Shown here: positions 10,406 through 22,932 of the stretch, one piece after another
Layout of the letters: the number at the start of each line of letters is the position of its first letter
Numbering within the stretch: the stretch's first letter is position 1
Assembly: GCA_025617375.2 (NCBI GenBank)
Contig: JAMYGW020000006.1
Coordinates: 5,001 to 69,000, forward strand
Length of the DNA stretch: 64,000 nt
Direction of reading: 5' to 3'
Source of the DNA: Acarospora socialis
Taxonomy: Eukaryota; Ascomycota; Lecanoromycetes; Acarosporales; Acarosporaceae
Notes under the pieces: generated by a model
What the model saw: only the letters and a program-made list of their open reading frames with translations
Told to the model about the DNA's origin: nothing
The model's database searches: none
Made by a program: the position numbers and the translations under genes

Positions 10406-10999
10406 ATGTACGTCACCGCCCTCGCAATAACCTACCTCCTCGCCCTACCGACCGTCCTCGGTGCCGTTATCGGCGAGCTTCGGGCTCCTACCCATTATGG
10501 GGATGATCGTGTTCAACTCTGCACGGACCTGCGGCCCACCGAATGTTGCCGGGCGATCGCCGGCACACTCGAGTATTTCAAGATCCTGACGCTTAAGAAC
10601 CTCCCGCTTGGTGCCATCAGTGCCGCGTTCCGTCAGTCCGGCACCGCCAAGGGATGTGACGGGAAGACTCTACAAACCAGTTTCGGATCCGGGGAGATTT
10701 CTTTTCAGAGTCGGGGGAGCAGGATCACTGGTGGGAGTTATATCGTGTGTCGCGCGCACTCTGGGCTTCCGATCGCGCGCACCGCATTCCTGAACTCGAG
10801 ATGTCCGGCGAAGAGGAGCGTTGAGGGAGATGTGCAGATGGAGGAACGCCCGGAACGGGGATATCCTGAGGAGAGCTCGTATGTTTACGCTGATGTTGTG
10901 AGAATCAACGGTACGGAGTACCGCGAAGATCCGAAAAGGAGTTTGGTGTACAAAGACAAAGACGGTGTGGTGTTGGATATGAACTGGTTGAAAGATTGA
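10406..10999 (+). CDS. Small secreted cysteine-containing protein of unknown function
   Basis: Single-exon frame of 197 aa. The N-terminus MYVTALAITYLLALPTVLGA is a classical signal peptide, with likely cleavage after Leu-Gly-Ala. The mature part holds six cysteines: one in QLCTDL, two in ECCRAI, and one each in GCDG, IVCRAH and RCPAKR. Its C-terminal third is charged (EERPERGYPEES) with one N-glycosylation sequon (NGT). I do not recognise the family. Size, secretion and an even cysteine number fit a candidate effector or other extracellular small protein, but no effector motif is visible. It stands alone, about 1.3 kb from the dehydrogenase and 1.1 kb from the ribosomal protein gene. Confidence 0.7.
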   Translation: MYVTALAITYLLALPTVLGAVIGELRAPTHYGDDRVQLCTDLRPTECCRAIAGTLEYFKILTLKNLPLGAISAAFRQSGTAKGCDGKTLQTSFGSGEISFQSRGSRITGGSYIVCRAHSGLPIARTAFLNSRCPAKRSVEGDVQMEERPERGYPEESSYVYADVVRINGTEYREDPKRSLVYKDKDGVVLDMNWLKD

Positions 11000-12134
11000 T
11001 GGGGCCAGTGATAGCCTTGGCATTTGACGGTAGCAGGTCTCCGCACACTCTACGATCTGCTTTCTTTTCAACCGTTCGTCCACGCAATATTGCTGTCTTT
11101 CCGTCGGATAACATCAACTCTCTCTCTTTGTCAGACGCTGGAGCTTGAGCTTTAGTCTACAAACGGTAGAGCGCTTTGTAGCGAGGTACGTGCTAGACTC
11201 TGGTTTCAAACGGAGTTTACAGTCTCCAAACATCCATAAACTCGCAAGGATTCCGTGTGTCCACATAAATTGATACCTGGCTGTCACGAGTTGAAGTAAA
11301 GGTCCGCTCACACAGCTCAAAAGTCGGATCAGGTTAGGGGCTCACGCATCCGCCAAGCCTATCCATCGGCACTCTCCACCCACTAGCCTCCACGCTAAGC
11401 AAAAAATCGCATAAAACCTCGACTTCCCTCGCCCTCCTCTTCCCTCCCACATCATCAGTAGAGGTTATGTCTATAACCTTTTCTGGGAGCTCCGCTACGG
11501 CGGCTTGCTGAGGGTCATTCTAGGGTCTTTTAAAACAGGCTCTCAGATGGGTTTCCTTCCGTTCCCGGCTCCCTTGATTGTCGTTTGCGTTCGTTCTTTC
11601 CTACCAACTGCGTGCAGTCCGTGTCAAGATGGATCGGAGTTGTGGGATGGACGCTACATTCTCTGTTCGTTGAATAGCCGGATTTGCAGTTTTCGAGGGT
11701 AGTGGGATGGGGATGGAGATGGAGTGCTGCCTGCCGTTGCTACCTACACGACGGGCTTATCGGCCTGTTGCTGTTGTCATGCTGCTTCAGTTGATGCATG
11801 CTGTTATGCGGGACGACACTGGCGAAACTGCGCCTTTCGTAAACTGGGAACTCGTACTCCTACGGTACACGTCTCGATCGATGGGTGTAGTCTTTCGTAG
11901 CCAGCTGAGATTTTCACCTTACCTTAACATTACACTCGATTACGTGCCGTGCCATACGTACATTTGCTTGCAGCATCGTGTCACATTTCTCTAACACCCT
12001 GGCGCATACTAACGCAGCGCAACCAAGGTACGGCTGCGGGACGATTATGAAGAGCTATGTATTGCGTTTACAGTCCACGATGCATGACACCAAGTACGCT
12101 TACAAGCAAGCCACCTCCGAAGCAGGCATGTAAC
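11000..12134. other. Convergent intergenic region, no recognised gene
   Basis: The region lies between the secreted-protein gene and the 3' end of the minus-strand ribosomal protein gene. Short frames at 11505-11702 and 11707-11994 on the plus strand have no conserved content and no splice-linked partner. Confidence 0.35.
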
Positions 12135-13019
12135 CTAATACAACCGCTTCGGCGGAGACATGGACGCCTTGACCGTCAAACTGCCCACATTCTGCCACCC
12201 TTTCTTCAACAAGCTGACCAAGTAGTTGATGGCCAACATAATGTTCGAGATCAACTCGTCCTCGGTCATGCCCACATTCCCCACTGCGACTCCCAGGCAC
12301 AAGACTTTCTTCAACTGAAACTTGATGGTCGATTTAACTTCGGTGATCTTCGCCGAGAGATCTTCGTTGTGGGAGATGGGAGTGGGGAATTTGCCGGCTG
12401 TTGCTGCGTCAGCTAGATCACGTAGGCCAGAGATGATATCAACTTACCCTTAGACAGACCGGGTCCCAAGAGACGAGGAATCTGCTTGATGAGGGTGTCG
12501 GACGCAACAAAGGCATCGTATTTGCGCGCCAGCTTCTTGATCAGCTTCTTGTTCTTGTTCAGCTTTTTCAAGTCATCCGCGGACATGGCGTCGACGCCGT
12601 GGTGCTTAGCACGGTCGATGTCATGTTGGTCACCAAGAACACTGGTGCAGTAAAGGCATCAGCATAATCTGTAGTTGATCCGTCGGGGTAGTCTTATCAA
12701 TCCAGCGCCAAAGCTCTCGTCCGACCATCAGACTTATAATTCGACGTACCAGATACTCATGCCAGGTCGAGGGACACGAGGCAGCTTGACAGTGCCCGAG
12801 AAACGCTTGTCGCGCTGAGGGTCATAGTTTTTCAGGCCGATCTGCAGCTCGACCGTCTCGAGGAAATTCCTCTTCTTCTCGTTCAAGGAGTAATCGAGAA
12901 GTTGTTGTACGTTGGTGCGCACTCCGGCTAGAGATCGACATTGTCAGCAGGAATGAAGACGGACTCGCGATATCTGTTGCTGTAATAAAGTCAAACATAC
13001 CGACTGTGATTTTGGACAT
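12135..13019 (-). CDS. RPL10A: 60S ribosomal protein uL1 (L10a/L1)
   Basis: Component of the large ribosomal subunit forming the L1 stalk at the E site. Exons (transcript order) are 13001-13019, 12750-12927, 12448-12641 and 12135-12397, giving 217 aa, the same length as yeast Rpl1. The start MSKITV is split: exon 1 holds only 19 coding nt, followed by GTATGT. Conserved blocks are [103 protein letters not shown] and the end [11 protein letters not shown]. All donor and acceptor pairs keep frame and no internal stop is present. It is divergent from the CorA-like gene across 784 bp. A telo-box sits about 155 bp upstream. Confidence 0.97.
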
Positions 13020-13803
13020 GATGACTACAGTCTTCCAGAAGAAGGTTTTAATTTCTTATGGTGAGGATTTGCGCGATGTTGTGTGGTGTTGCAAAGTCGA
13101 GATTCGCTAGCGGGGTTGTTGAGGTGGGTGTCGTTTGCGTTAGTGCCACTTCGAATTGTGCGCTAATGGCTCGAACCCTAAACCAGGCCAAGTCGATGAG
13201 ATCTGGACAAGGACTCAAGTTCGACAGAAGAAGCGAATGAGCATATGCTCTTCTACGAGTAGAAAGATAGTTGCTCTGATCACTGCGGACACTACAGACT
13301 TCAGATAGCTATGCTTTGCTCCGAACCGATAGCTGATCGTGTAGAGACAATGTCCTAGCTGCATGGGCGATTTATTGGATCAACGGAGTTCACTTTTTGA
13401 TGGGCTCAGCATATGTGTTAAGAGATTTCTCAAACTGTTAGACTTTAGATCATGACCACAACGTCTGGAACCTCTTTCGATATACCAGATGTTTTTCTGG
13501 GAAGTTCAGCGGCTCCGTCTTACCTTACTACCTGAGGTATCTGTACCTACTTAGTCAGCGCGGCTGTCTTCCCACGCCTTGCCTCGTTGGGAAGAATGTT
13601 TCACCGCTTAGCGCCGGAAGGTTGATCTACATCAGGCGCCCTCAGCCCAGTGACTGCAGGATTCTGTTTTGAGTGATATTTGGGCGCGAGCAAATGTCTA
13701 AGATGTGACACTATGACTTGGTGCCATGTTCATTGAATGTATATAGAGTCCATGCTATCCTCTAAGAGCTATAGTTCCCTGCCTTTCCTCGACCGTCGAT
13801 ATC
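13020..13803. promoter_or_regulatory. Divergent promoter region of RPL10A and the CorA-like gene
   Basis: These 784 bp separate two divergent genes. The half next to the ribosomal gene contains the telo-box listed separately. The half next to the CorA-like gene shows GTATATAGAGTC at about 13739, a TATA-like word some 60 bp before the ATG. No other gene is seen. Confidence 0.5.
13174..13184. promoter_or_regulatory. Telo-box (AACCCTAAACC) in the ribosomal-protein promoter
   Basis: AACCCTAAACC lies about 155 bp upstream of the RPL10A start codon. Telomere-repeat-like words bound by Tbf1-type Myb factors drive ribosomal protein genes in several ascomycetes and telo-boxes do so in plants. The sequence and position are seen; the binding factor is inferred. 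Confidence 0.5.
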
Positions 13804-15978
13804 ATGGCCTATATTGACACCGCACGAGCTGATCAGATACCTCCATACTATTCGCAGATCCGCGATCAAACGGGCCAAGTGCAGTTCCGCAATTTCGATG
13901 ATAAGAGCACATTCGATGAGTTTGCGGCATGTGTCGAGTCGGCGAGGAGCCGCAACTTCGTAATAGACTTCGGGGCGAAGGAAGCCTGGGCAGCGTTCAA
14001 CGTGGGGCAGTCTGAGATCAACGACCTTTTAGCATCAGAGGTAAGAACTTGTTCAGTCGGTAGTGCGGAGGATAAAACTGACTGTATGGCTTAGAGACCT
14101 CCGACGCTGCCAACGCGATGGATGTAAGTGTGCGGGTTATAAGTACCGCTTGGATGGCGGCTGACCACTATCGCTCAAAGTAACATTTGGGCACCGGAGC
14201 TACAAAAGGATCTTGTCAAGGTCGGTAGTGCTTAGCCGTGTGTGAATCAGCTCGCTAACATTAAACCGGCTGCAGTCGATAGGTCTTCATTACAACTTCT
14301 CTCCGCGCCTTCTAGGGTCCATGTGCTCGGAGCCCCTGAAACCGATGCCAATCCCTCCGAATCAACATATAAGCCGTCTTCATGGGTGGTACATGCATCG
14401 GGAGAAAGGGGATCATGGGGAGGTGGAGGAAAAGTCCATACTGGACGGTGCCGCTGACCTCGAGGGTCGCGTGAGTTCCTCAGAACAGCGGTCCATCAGC
14501 AGCACACAATCATCGCTGGACTTGAATCACTATCGGATCGTGGATGATGTCTGGCACTTCTCTTCGGTGGACTGGGGCCGAAACTGTAAGCCTGTCGATT
14601 GAAGCTTGGCCAAGGCATGTATTGTACCGGCTAATCTCAGCAAAGTCCTGTGCATAGGATACAACTCCCTACATCAATATCGGGGAGATTCGTCATCAAG
14701 CGAGGATTGCAAGGACGAGTTCCACGTTGTGCCCGCAGGCAAACGGGTTTGGACCTGGTTGATCCTCTGCGGTGATGGTAAAGGGCAAGCAACTTGATTT
14801 AATATAGCTTTAGTGACTGACATTGGCTTTGATAGGTACAACCATATCTGTACACGAAAATCCCTTCCCTGGGCAACAAGGCGTTTTGAAACCAGAGCAA
14901 AATGAGATCCTATCCGCAATTCGGCAGAACCTCTTGAACGTTTTCGGCCAACTATCAAAAGCGAGCAGTGGGCTGAGAGAGCGGAATCCTATCATGGCTC
15001 TGCCAATCCGAGGAAGCCTGACGTCCGGGGAAGACGGCGTCAAAGATGGCAGGCCTTCGTCGTTAGGTGATGACTCGAGTCTGCTGTTCTACTACCTTTT
15101 TGACGACTGGTACACCAGCTACAGTCTTGTAGCGAGAAAGGAACACCAGTATAGCGCGCAGCTCGAAGACCTGGTTTGTCATTCTGAGCTTTGTATGCTC
15201 CAACATCTACTGACGTGAGCCTAGCGTAAGGACATGTTCCAAAAGGCAGAGCTTGATCACATCGAGAGGCTTCACGGAATTGGCCGCCAGTTGGCAGTAT
15301 TGAAGCGCATCTATCAGAGTTACGACCGCATCATTTCACGCATCCTTGAGCGGCAGAACCTTGTGATTAGTGAACTGCACGCAGCTACATCGGCGGACGC
15401 TTCTGCTGATGATGACGATGGTGTCGTTATGCAAGCTAGCACGGGGGACATTCGGAGCAAACCATACCTGGGGGTTGCTTTGAGTGCGCCGACAATTGTT
15501 CGGTTCGAGAGGCTGAAGGATAGCATCAACCTATATGCTCTAAGTGAGATTCAAGCCTGCCTGGACGAGAAGGAGTCGCTCGTCTTCCTTGTGAGTTTAT
15601 ATGGCCTTTGGCCAATTTTCCGAATGCTGATATGGTCTTACCCAGAACTTCAATCTACTCTCGATCAAGGAGTCCCAGGCCGTAGAGCGCTTAACTCGGA
15701 TTACTATTCTTCTGGCAAAGCTGACCATCCTCTTTCTACCTGTCAGTCTGATGACCGGGTACTTTTCCGTGCAGATACAAGACCTGCAAGGTGTCTACAC
15801 GCATACAACATACTGGGTCAGCTTCGCCGTGATTATGGGATTGTCCTTCATCTTCTTAATGGTGTTTGGCTACCTCAGCGGTACGGTCGAGGGGAGACCA
15901 ATATATAGATCTCTCACCCAGACATTTATGGACTTCTCGAAAGGGGCGATCGGGTATAAGAAGAAAAAGAGACAATGA
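13804..15978 (+). CDS. CorA-like divalent-cation transporter domain protein
   Basis: Fungal member of the CorA/ZntB-like Mg2+ transporter superfamily, 594 aa. Eight exons fit: 13804-14040, 14095-14123, 14181-14220, 14276-14585, 14646-14777, 14836-15173, 15225-15590 and 15646-15978. Seven introns of 51-60 nt keep frame. The large N-terminal soluble part has TRWINIWAPE, HYNFSPRLLGSM and DWGRNFLCIGYNSLHQY, a pattern common to filamentous-fungal relatives. The C-terminus carries a long helix, then two transmembrane segments (ILLAKLTILFLPVSLMTGYF and WVSFAVIMGLSFIFLMVFGY). The bacterial Gly-Met-Asn signature before the second segment is replaced by TGYFSVQI, so ion selectivity cannot be assumed. 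The basic tail (GYKKKKRQ) faces the cytosol or matrix. Family call secure; ion and membrane unknown. Confidence 0.88.
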
Positions 15979-17561
<1,583 letters not shown>

Positions 17562-18457
17562 GCAAGGAACCAAGCCATCATTTTCCACTAGTCCGGCACG
17601 AGCTTGCAATCTCGTCTTTCCCAGACTCCCTTCCGAAACCTCATTACATCCTTTCCTCTCCTTGGTCAACACGTTGTCGTTGATGGCGGTACTTCAGAAA
17701 GTTGACGCTGCGTAGCATCTTTGAAGTCTACAGGACGGTTGATTTTCCTATGAAGCATGTTCTGGTAGGCTGACTTCGATCGCACATTACTCTACGGGCT
17801 GTCTCGTCTGTGGTACCGAGCTGTCTTGTTTCTTATGTGGAACGAACGGTGTCTTTTCGGCCAATCGGTGAGGTTGGACTCGAAATGACCTGCAGGGCCA
17901 CAATACAAGGTTGACGAGGCAGGAGCAATTACCTTATAGACATGACCATTAGCTAACGTATCTGTGCCGTCTCTTGTGTTATGCGGACTTATTATGATCA
18001 TACACTGGGAAGCAGCGCCCTTTTGAGCAAGTTCTACTGAAGGAACGGGAAAAGACCCACTGAAACTCCATAACAGAGTTGACGAAGCATTGTTCCCTTT
18101 CGGCTCCCTCTCCATGTCGAGAAGATTTGTTCCTCGTAACATCATGCCACAAGTCAACCGCATTGACCTTTTCACACATAGTGAATGAGTCACTGGGGCA
18201 GCGCTTCATACCCACAACACTCCCCCACGCATTACCACCCACCGCAAAATCCCAAACCAAATCAATAAACTTCCTCAAGATAACTCATCAACCCTCCCCT
18301 CACCTTTCCAACTCCTACTACTACAGCTACAGTCGAGTAGGAACAAAGAGCCTCGAAACCCGAATCCAGGCCCCCACACAACAAGCGCAAATCATCGCAT
18401 CCCTGCAAGCGACCACCCGAACCTGCCTGGATCCACACCCTCGGCTCACCCCACGCA
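17562..18457. other. Intergenic region between ARF1 and the RtcB-type gene
   Basis: The region holds the ARF1 3' flank and the promoter of the RtcB-type gene. A minus-strand frame at 17792-18193 shows no conserved sequence. The final 200 bp are C-rich on the plus strand, as in many fungal leaders. Confidence 0.4.
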
Positions 18458-20296
18458 ATGCTCGCAACGCGCATCACGGTCGCCTTAAATGCGCAACAGT
18501 CCCAAAAAGCGCCGCTGCTCCTCCCCAGCACCGCATCCTTCGACCCAGATGTACCGGATTCGTGTCGGGCGCTGGTGCTGAAGGTCGCGGGGTCGAAGTT
18601 GCGGTTGAAGACGAAAGGGAAGAATGCGAGGGTGTTTGTTGCCGGTAGCGGAAGGGAGTTGGTTGAAGAGGGGGATTGGAGGGATGTGTTGAGGGATGAT
18701 GTCGTGCTGCTTGTGAGTGCGGGGGAGGAGTACGTTGGGTTGCGCAAGGATGAGGGAGGGCAGGAGAGTGGAGGAGGGGAGGGTAAGACGGGCAATGACG
18801 GGTGCACGATCGTGAACCTCGCGCAGTCCGCGCCCGTGGATCCGCAGTCGGTAACGCAGCTGGAGACGACGGCGCGGACGTTGCCGGGGATCATACGTGC
18901 GGTGGGGCAGCCGGACTTGCATCCTGGCACCAAGTTTCCCATCGGTGCGGTCTTCGTGTCAAAGGGGTGGATCCATCCGCCGCTTATTGGGGGCGATATT
19001 GGGTGCGGGATGGCGTGGTATATGACTACTTTGGCGAGGAGCCAGGTCGAGGGTGATAAGGGAAGGAGAGTGGCGGAGAAATTGCGAGGGTTGGAGGGTG
19101 CGTGGCGGAGAAGGGAGGATCGGGAGATGTGGTTGGCGAACGAGAAGGGTGATGGGTATGAGATGACGAATGTGAGTGCTGGGGAGGAGTGGGATGTCGC
19201 GCTCGGTACAATCGGGGCGGGCAACCATTTCGCTGAACTGCAGGTTGTTGAAGCGTTTACTTCGCCAACAGCTGGCAATGACGATGACGAAGACAATTCG
19301 TTTCGAGAGGGCGACGTGGTGCTTCTAGTCCACTCCGGCTCCCGAGGCTACGGCGGCGATATCCTGAAGCGATACACGGCCGGCGGAAGCATCAGCATGC
19401 AGGAAGACGACCCCCAAGCGATCGAGTACATGAGAGAGCACGACCGCGCATGTGGCTGGGCGAAGAAGAACCGCGACCTGATCGCGCTACGGTTCCTAGC
19501 GTGCCTCGAGCCCGGCGAGGAGGCGTGGGACCTAGGAGTCAACGACGGCTCAGCGACGGCGACGGCGGCGACTATGGCTGCAGCAAAACATAACGTGCAG
19601 AGACGGAAGGTGGTGGATATCTGGCACAACAACGTCGAGAGAGCGCTGTGGCCGCCTCTACCTCCTCCATTGACCGCATCCTCTGACGATCTCACCCACG
19701 CGACCTCTTCATCATCCTCCCTTCAACCCCAAGCCCACGACAAACAGCAGCAATCAACAGTCTACATCCACCGCAAAGGCGCCGCTCCAACCCACCACCC
19801 CGCGCCCTCGCCCTCGCCATCGAATCCACACCCGTCACCAAAACCACTAACCATCCTCCCCCTCCCCGGCTCCCGCGGCACACCGACCATAATCCTGCAC
19901 CCGCTTTTCCCGGCCTCCACGTCTCACGGTCTCAAAAACGCCCTCTCCCTCGCCCACGGCGCCGGCCGCGCCATGTCCCGCGCCAAAGCGTCCACCTACG
20001 TAGCGCAGAAATATAAAGGCCGGGCGGACGATTTGTTGCGTGGTGATCATGCTCTTGACTCCGGCTCTGGGAAGAATACACTGAATCGGAAGGCGAATGG
20101 GAGTGAAGGAGAAGGTGGAAAAGACGTGCGGGGCGGGACGTGGGTGGTGTGTGAGGAGAAGAGCCTCGTGTGGGAGGAGGCGGTCGAGGCGTATAAGGAT
20201 GTGTTTGCCGTCGCGGAGGATCTGGTGAGGGAGGGGGTGGCGGAGTGTGTGGGGTGGTGTCGGGGGAGGGTGTGCTACAAGGTGCGGAAGGAATAA
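18458..20296 (+). CDS. RtcB-type RNA ligase family protein
   Basis: Single-exon frame of 612 aa. RtcB joins RNA 3'-phosphate (or 2',3'-cyclic phosphate) and 5'-OH ends using GTP and Mn2+. All active-site blocks are visible in order: QPDLHPG, GGDIGCGMAWYM (Asp and Cys metal ligands), GTIGAGNHFAEL, VHSGSRGYGGD, DIWHNNVE, HRKGA, PGSRGTPTIIL and LAHGAGRAMSRAKA with the guanylylated His. The shortened GGDIGCGM form resembles the RtcB-like subgroup rather than the archaeal/animal tRNA-splicing enzyme. Two low-complexity insertions (about residues 330-440) make it longer than the usual 380-480 aa. The gene has no intron, is GC-rich, and lies between ordinary fungal genes. Fungi splice tRNAs with Trl1, so the role is likely something else, such as RNA repair; this and a bacterial origin are inferences. 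Confidence 0.9.
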   Translation: MLATRITVALNAQQSQKAPLLLPSTASFDPDVPDSCRALVLKVAGSKLRLKTKGKNARVFVAGSGRELVEEGDWRDVLRDDVVLLVSAGEEYVGLRKDEGGQESGGGEGKTGNDGCTIVNLAQSAPVDPQSVTQLETTARTLPGIIRAVGQPDLHPGTKFPIGAVFVSKGWIHPPLIGGDIGCGMAWYMTTLARSQVEGDKGRRVAEKLRGLEGAWRRREDREMWLANEKGDGYEMTNVSAGEEWDVALGTIGAGNHFAELQVVEAFTSPTAGNDDDEDNSFREGDVVLLVHSGSRGYGGDILKRYTAGGSISMQEDDPQAIEYMREHDRACGWAKKNRDLIALRFLACLEPGEEAWDLGVNDGSATATAATMAAAKHNVQRRKVVDIWHNNVERALWPPLPPPLTASSDDLTHATSSSSSLQPQAHDKQQQSTVYIHRKGAAPTHHPAPSPSPSNPHPSPKPLTILPLPGSRGTPTIILHPLFPASTSHGLKNALSLAHGAGRAMSRAKASTYVAQKYKGRADDLLRGDHALDSGSGKNTLNRKANGSEGEGGKDVRGGTWVVCEEKSLVWEEAVEAYKDVFAVAEDLVREGVAECVGWCRGRVCYKVRKE

Positions 20297-20817
20297 GCTA
20301 GATCAATGGTGTCCGGGTCAGGGGAAGGAAGAGGTGTTGAGAGGAACTGGTGCGAGTGGTGCGTTGAATCTCCGTTATGACCTGGTCGTTCTGGATCTAT
20401 CCGGAGCGGTGGTGGCTTGCGCTGACGGGATACCTTGTCGAGCCCTTGGGTCTTATCGAACCCTTCGAGAGACGACGAGGGATTATCGATTCAGGAGTAC
20501 GTCAAGATAAACGAAGACCATGGCATGTCATATGAAGATCAGAGATTGTATCAACGTGCATTATGTAAGACTTCTAAAGTACACACAGCTGACACCGACT
20601 CTGTCCCAAACCCCAATACCTCCATCATTACAGTTCCTCGTCCAGTAACTACCTCCTGCGGCTGCCAGAAGAGACGGATGCGAAAGCGGCATGCAGATCA
20701 TGTATCAATTGATTATCACGCTAGAACAAAGGCCAGGGAATGCGACTTTTTCATCGGCCGATCTCGCTTGACTCCGAGGAGCCCCATTCGACCATGCAGG
20801 ATTATATAGGAGTGATC
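20297..20817. other. Convergent intergenic region
   Basis: These 521 bp lie between the ends of the RtcB-type and SOD-like genes. No gene or repeat is visible. Confidence 0.4.
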
Positions 20818-21676
20818 CTACAACAAGAAAGCAGCGAGACCGGCGACAGCCGCACCGAGAGGAAGAGCCTTGGCAACGGCACCGCCGGTGTAGACGGGCG
20901 GCTTGCCCGAGTCGGTGGGCGACGCGGTGCTGGTGGCATTGCCGCCAGTGAGGGTGAAGTTGGCGCACGTGAGACGGGTGGCATTGCTGGTGTGGATGAC
21001 AATGGAGCGATTGCCGAAGAAAGCGCCGAGGCCGGATTGGGTGGAGGCGAAGAGCTCGAGGTAGCTGAGGTGAGAGCATGTTAGTGTTCGGATCGAGATG
21101 CGAGGTAGGGGTACGGGTGTTGAGAGGGTAGGTGGACTTACGCAGCCTGGTACGGGCTGGTGGTGATGTTGCCGTGCTTGCCGGCCAGGTCGCCGACCTG
21201 GCATTCTTCGGGCGTCGCCGGGTCGCAGGGTGGTGACTCTCCGCGCTGAGTCGGGTCAAGGTGGGCCAGGGTTCCGGTGCAGTTGCCGTTGGATGGCACT
21301 GGCGCGTCGTGGATGTGGTACACTGGTTGTTTTGTCAGCAAGCGGACACATCTGGTGGAGTGAGTTGGGTGAGGGTGAGCTTACTGAACGGACCAAGCGA
21401 CGGATCGGGCAGACCGTAGATATTGATGTTGAAGTTGACGCCCGTCCCGTTCGCATTCGACGTTCCGGCCACGTAACCTCGGATGCTGGACTTGGGAGTG
21501 TCGGGCAGGATGGCGGTGTAGGTGACGCCGACCGGGTTGGCGGTGACGACGCTGGCGTTGCCCAATTTGCCGGTGGTGCCGGGGACGATGGGACCGTTGA
21601 TGGTGCCGTTGATGAGAGCTTGGGTGCCGACGACGGCGAAGCTCAAGAGAGCGGATGTGGCGGTGACGGTACGCAT
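20818..21676 (-). CDS. GPI-anchored Cu-superoxide-dismutase-like cell-surface protein
   Basis: Predicted extracellular Cu-type superoxide dismutase-like protein of 239 aa. Exons in transcript order are 21385-21676, 21142-21322 and 20818-21064, with introns of 62 and 77 nt. A signal peptide opens the protein (MRTVTATSALLSFAVVGTQA). Copper-site histidines are visible in MYHIHDAPVPSNGNC, LAHLDP and SIVIHTSNATRLTC. The region PCDPATPEECQVGDLAGKHG matches fungal surface SODs. The C-terminus has a Ser/Thr/Gly/Pro-rich linker and a hydrophobic tail (ALPLGAAVAGLAAFLL) typical of GPI attachment. A conserved Zn site is not obvious, which fits the Cu-only SOD5-like group. Likely role: disposing of superoxide at the cell wall. 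Several NxT/S sequons are present. Confidence 0.87.
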
Positions 21677-22932
21677 GTTGATGTTTTTTGATGTTGCAGC
21701 GAGAGTAAGAGCTGTTGTTGAAGATTGTTTGTCGATTCAGGAGTCGCTTGGGGGATTGAGGAATGCTTAGGAGGAGAGACTGACCAGCGAGAGACTATAT
21801 GAGAGATTCGAAGAGATCGAATTCACAAAGAGTACACGCTGTTGATGTGAAGAGCGAGAGTATGACAGCGAAGAGGGATGAGAATCACCGTGGTGGTTGG
21901 ATGTCACGGAAGGGGAAATTTGGGGGTTGGCGGGAGGGAGAGAGTGATGATTTGATTGCGATGTTTGGCTGCGTTGCTCGCTGTAGGTATGGTTACCATA
22001 AGCGAGACGTGATTGGTGGAATTGCATATTTGGAACAAGCGTGGCTGACGCGGGGCGGGCAAGCGCCGATCTTCCCCCTTCACCTCATCATTGCTTCTTA
22101 TATAAGATACGGAGTATCGTTGCAGCATTTCCTGCAGTGGAGCAGTCGCAGTATCACCTATCATATTACTGTGCGTCCCAGCATGCCTTCTCCATTCAAA
22201 TCCACAGTCTCCTCCAAATCATCAATTATCGGTAACGGCCAAGTCAAGCTTTCCATAATTTCGTTTTAGAACATGCACCAACCTCCGCTAAGGAACCCGC
22301 TAATCAAGTCGCCGCTTAATCCCACAACCCTTGTCCATTTCCCCTGAATCGTTTGATCGGGGGGAGGAGGCTTTCGTACTCGTGATGTAATTGAGAATTA
22401 AATATTGAGTCAAACATAACCTACCATCACCAGTTCTCTTTGATGCAGAGGGGTGCCTCGGGCTTTGGAAGACATTTGCAAATAACGCTGCGCCAACCGG
22501 CCGCGACACGTGTAATACCGGGCTTTTGTATGACAGCGACGTCGTGCTGAGCTTGTACCTTAGTGAGGGGGTCTTATGAAAGAGCTCAAGTCTAAGTAGT
22601 ATGGGATGAGTGCAGTTAATATAGCAAACGTCATGGTCTACACAGTGAAGCATGCATGAAGAATAACCTATGGCGTACGAAGTACAGGATGTAACAATGG
22701 ATAGCTCCGAAACTATATACAGCTATCTACTCGTACCAAACATAGCCCTCGTACAAAGAGTGCCTATCTCGAGCAAAGTCTTGCGTCCTCGGCCTTACCT
22801 TAAATATATCAGCCTGCAGTTCAGCCAGATAAACTCCGAGATCATGACCCTCGAACCACTGGCCGCTGGAATGCAAGACCTGCAAATATGAACAAATGTA
22901 TCTACAACATGTCGAGAGTACCAGATATATAC
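21677..22932. promoter_or_regulatory. Upstream region of the SOD-like gene and 3' flank of the DUF3405 gene
   Basis: Both neighbours are on the minus strand, so the SOD-like promoter occupies the low-coordinate side. Several short frames are present but none shows conserved content. No RNA gene or repeat was noticed. Confidence 0.4.

Noticed and set aside
18262-19296. Long minus-strand open frame opposite the RtcB-type gene
   Set aside because: It is antisense to a strongly conserved protein, rich in Ser and Pro, and follows from the GC-rich codon use of the plus-strand gene.
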